The notes under the pieces are model-generated. The model was not told the origin of the DNA, did no database searches, and worked only from the letters and a program-made list of their open reading frames with translations. From Malus domestica (Eukaryota > Streptophyta > Magnoliopsida > Rosales > Rosaceae): a stretch of 64,000 nt of DNA. Shown here one piece after another: positions 63,564 to 64,000 of this stretch. The stretch lies in NCBI RefSeq assembly GCF_042453785.1, contig NC_091675.1:52958501-53022500 (forward strand), given 5' to 3'. Each line of letters opens with the position of its first letter. The stretch's first letter is position 1. The position numbers and the translations under genes were made by a program.

Positions 63564-63846
63564 TTAGGCCTCGTTAAGGAGGACTAACTTGGATAGGACT
63601 ATTCACTACATTGAAGGCATTTTGAAGGAAAAAATGGATGAGAACTTTCATATATTGTCCAAGTTGAAGGTTTCTATCCCTACCAGTCCCCACAAAAATG
63701 GTAGGATTGTAAGGGACATTTTTCTTCATGAGTTATCTTCAACTTGGACAAAATAGGGAAGTTGTCATCCATTTCTCCCTTCAAAATGCCTGCAATATAG
63801 TGTCTAGTCCTATCCACGCTAATCCTCTCTATCAAACGAGGCCTTA
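63564..63846. repeat. Tourist-like MITE (PIF/Harbinger) with TTA target duplication
   Basis: Body 63567-63843, 277 bp. The left end ggcctcgtt and the inverse right end ggcctcgttt are terminal. Arms continue with ggactaacttggataggact and the inverse of agtcctatccacgctaatcc, and with gaaggcattttgaagg. tta lies directly on both sides (63564-63566, 63844-63846). GGCC-type ends with a TTA duplication are diagnostic of Tourist elements. Confidence 0.85.
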
Positions 63847-64000
63847 GTAAACTTGTTCCTTAAGATTTGGACTTTGTTGGCTTCTGATTGTACTCCATTC
63901 TGCCACGTGGCAACCGTATGTCTCCATCAGTGTTGAACTGCCGTTTCTGACATGTGAATGTTTTTCAATGTCTCGTCATTTAGTGTTTATCACACTCAAG

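Overview
This is a 64 kb window of a eudicot nuclear genome. Evidence: spliced genes with GT/AG introns, plant protein families (plastid CPN60 alpha, plastid rhomboid, p24 delta, F-box, 60S RPL5), AT-rich intergenic DNA, many MITEs and SINEs, telomere-type repeats of the plant kind, a scrap of plastid DNA and an endogenous plant pararetrovirus. The repeats (for example the 'tttaacgaaaa' element near 6.7 kb) resemble ones I associate with woody Rosaceae such as apple or pear. That assignment is from memory and is an inference.

Layout. 0-3 kb: 3' part of a plastid chaperonin-60 alpha-2 gene (+). 4.6-5.3 kb: intronless RING-H2 E3 ligase (+). 6.8-9.6 kb: nine-exon plastid rhomboid RBL10 (+). 10.7-11.1 kb: two young tandem duplications with palindromic parts. 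11.4-24.8 kb: head-to-tail pair (-) of five-exon, proline-rich membrane or cell-wall proteins (possibly DUF7036 family) with identical exon phases; the 11 kb copy has an expanded repeat. 28.3-30.7 kb: RPL5 (-), complete. 33.5-41.5 kb: a decayed Caulimoviridae insertion (-). 43.1-44.6 kb: F-box gene (+) with a 5'UTR intron. 44.8-45.05 kb: plastid petA fragment. 46.2-54.0 kb: head-to-tail pair (-) of intact p24 delta cargo-receptor genes. 55.7-56.1 kb: small intronless gene resembling MEE9 (+). 57.5-60.1 kb: SLX9 ribosome-biogenesis factor (-). 60.4 kb to the end: 5' part of an ARGLU1-like RS protein (+), divergent from SLX9.

The genes do not form one pathway. Two themes stand out. Local tandem gene duplication occurred twice, with the exon structure fully kept. 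Small elements have repeatedly landed in introns and promoters (MULE-, hAT- and Tourist-like MITEs, SINEs, a telomere array, plastid DNA). RPL5, SLX9 and ARGLU1 share the telo-box or site II promoter motifs typical of plant growth and translation genes. Exon coordinates were set by hand from splice consensus and reading-frame continuity; every complete spliced gene sums to a multiple of three.
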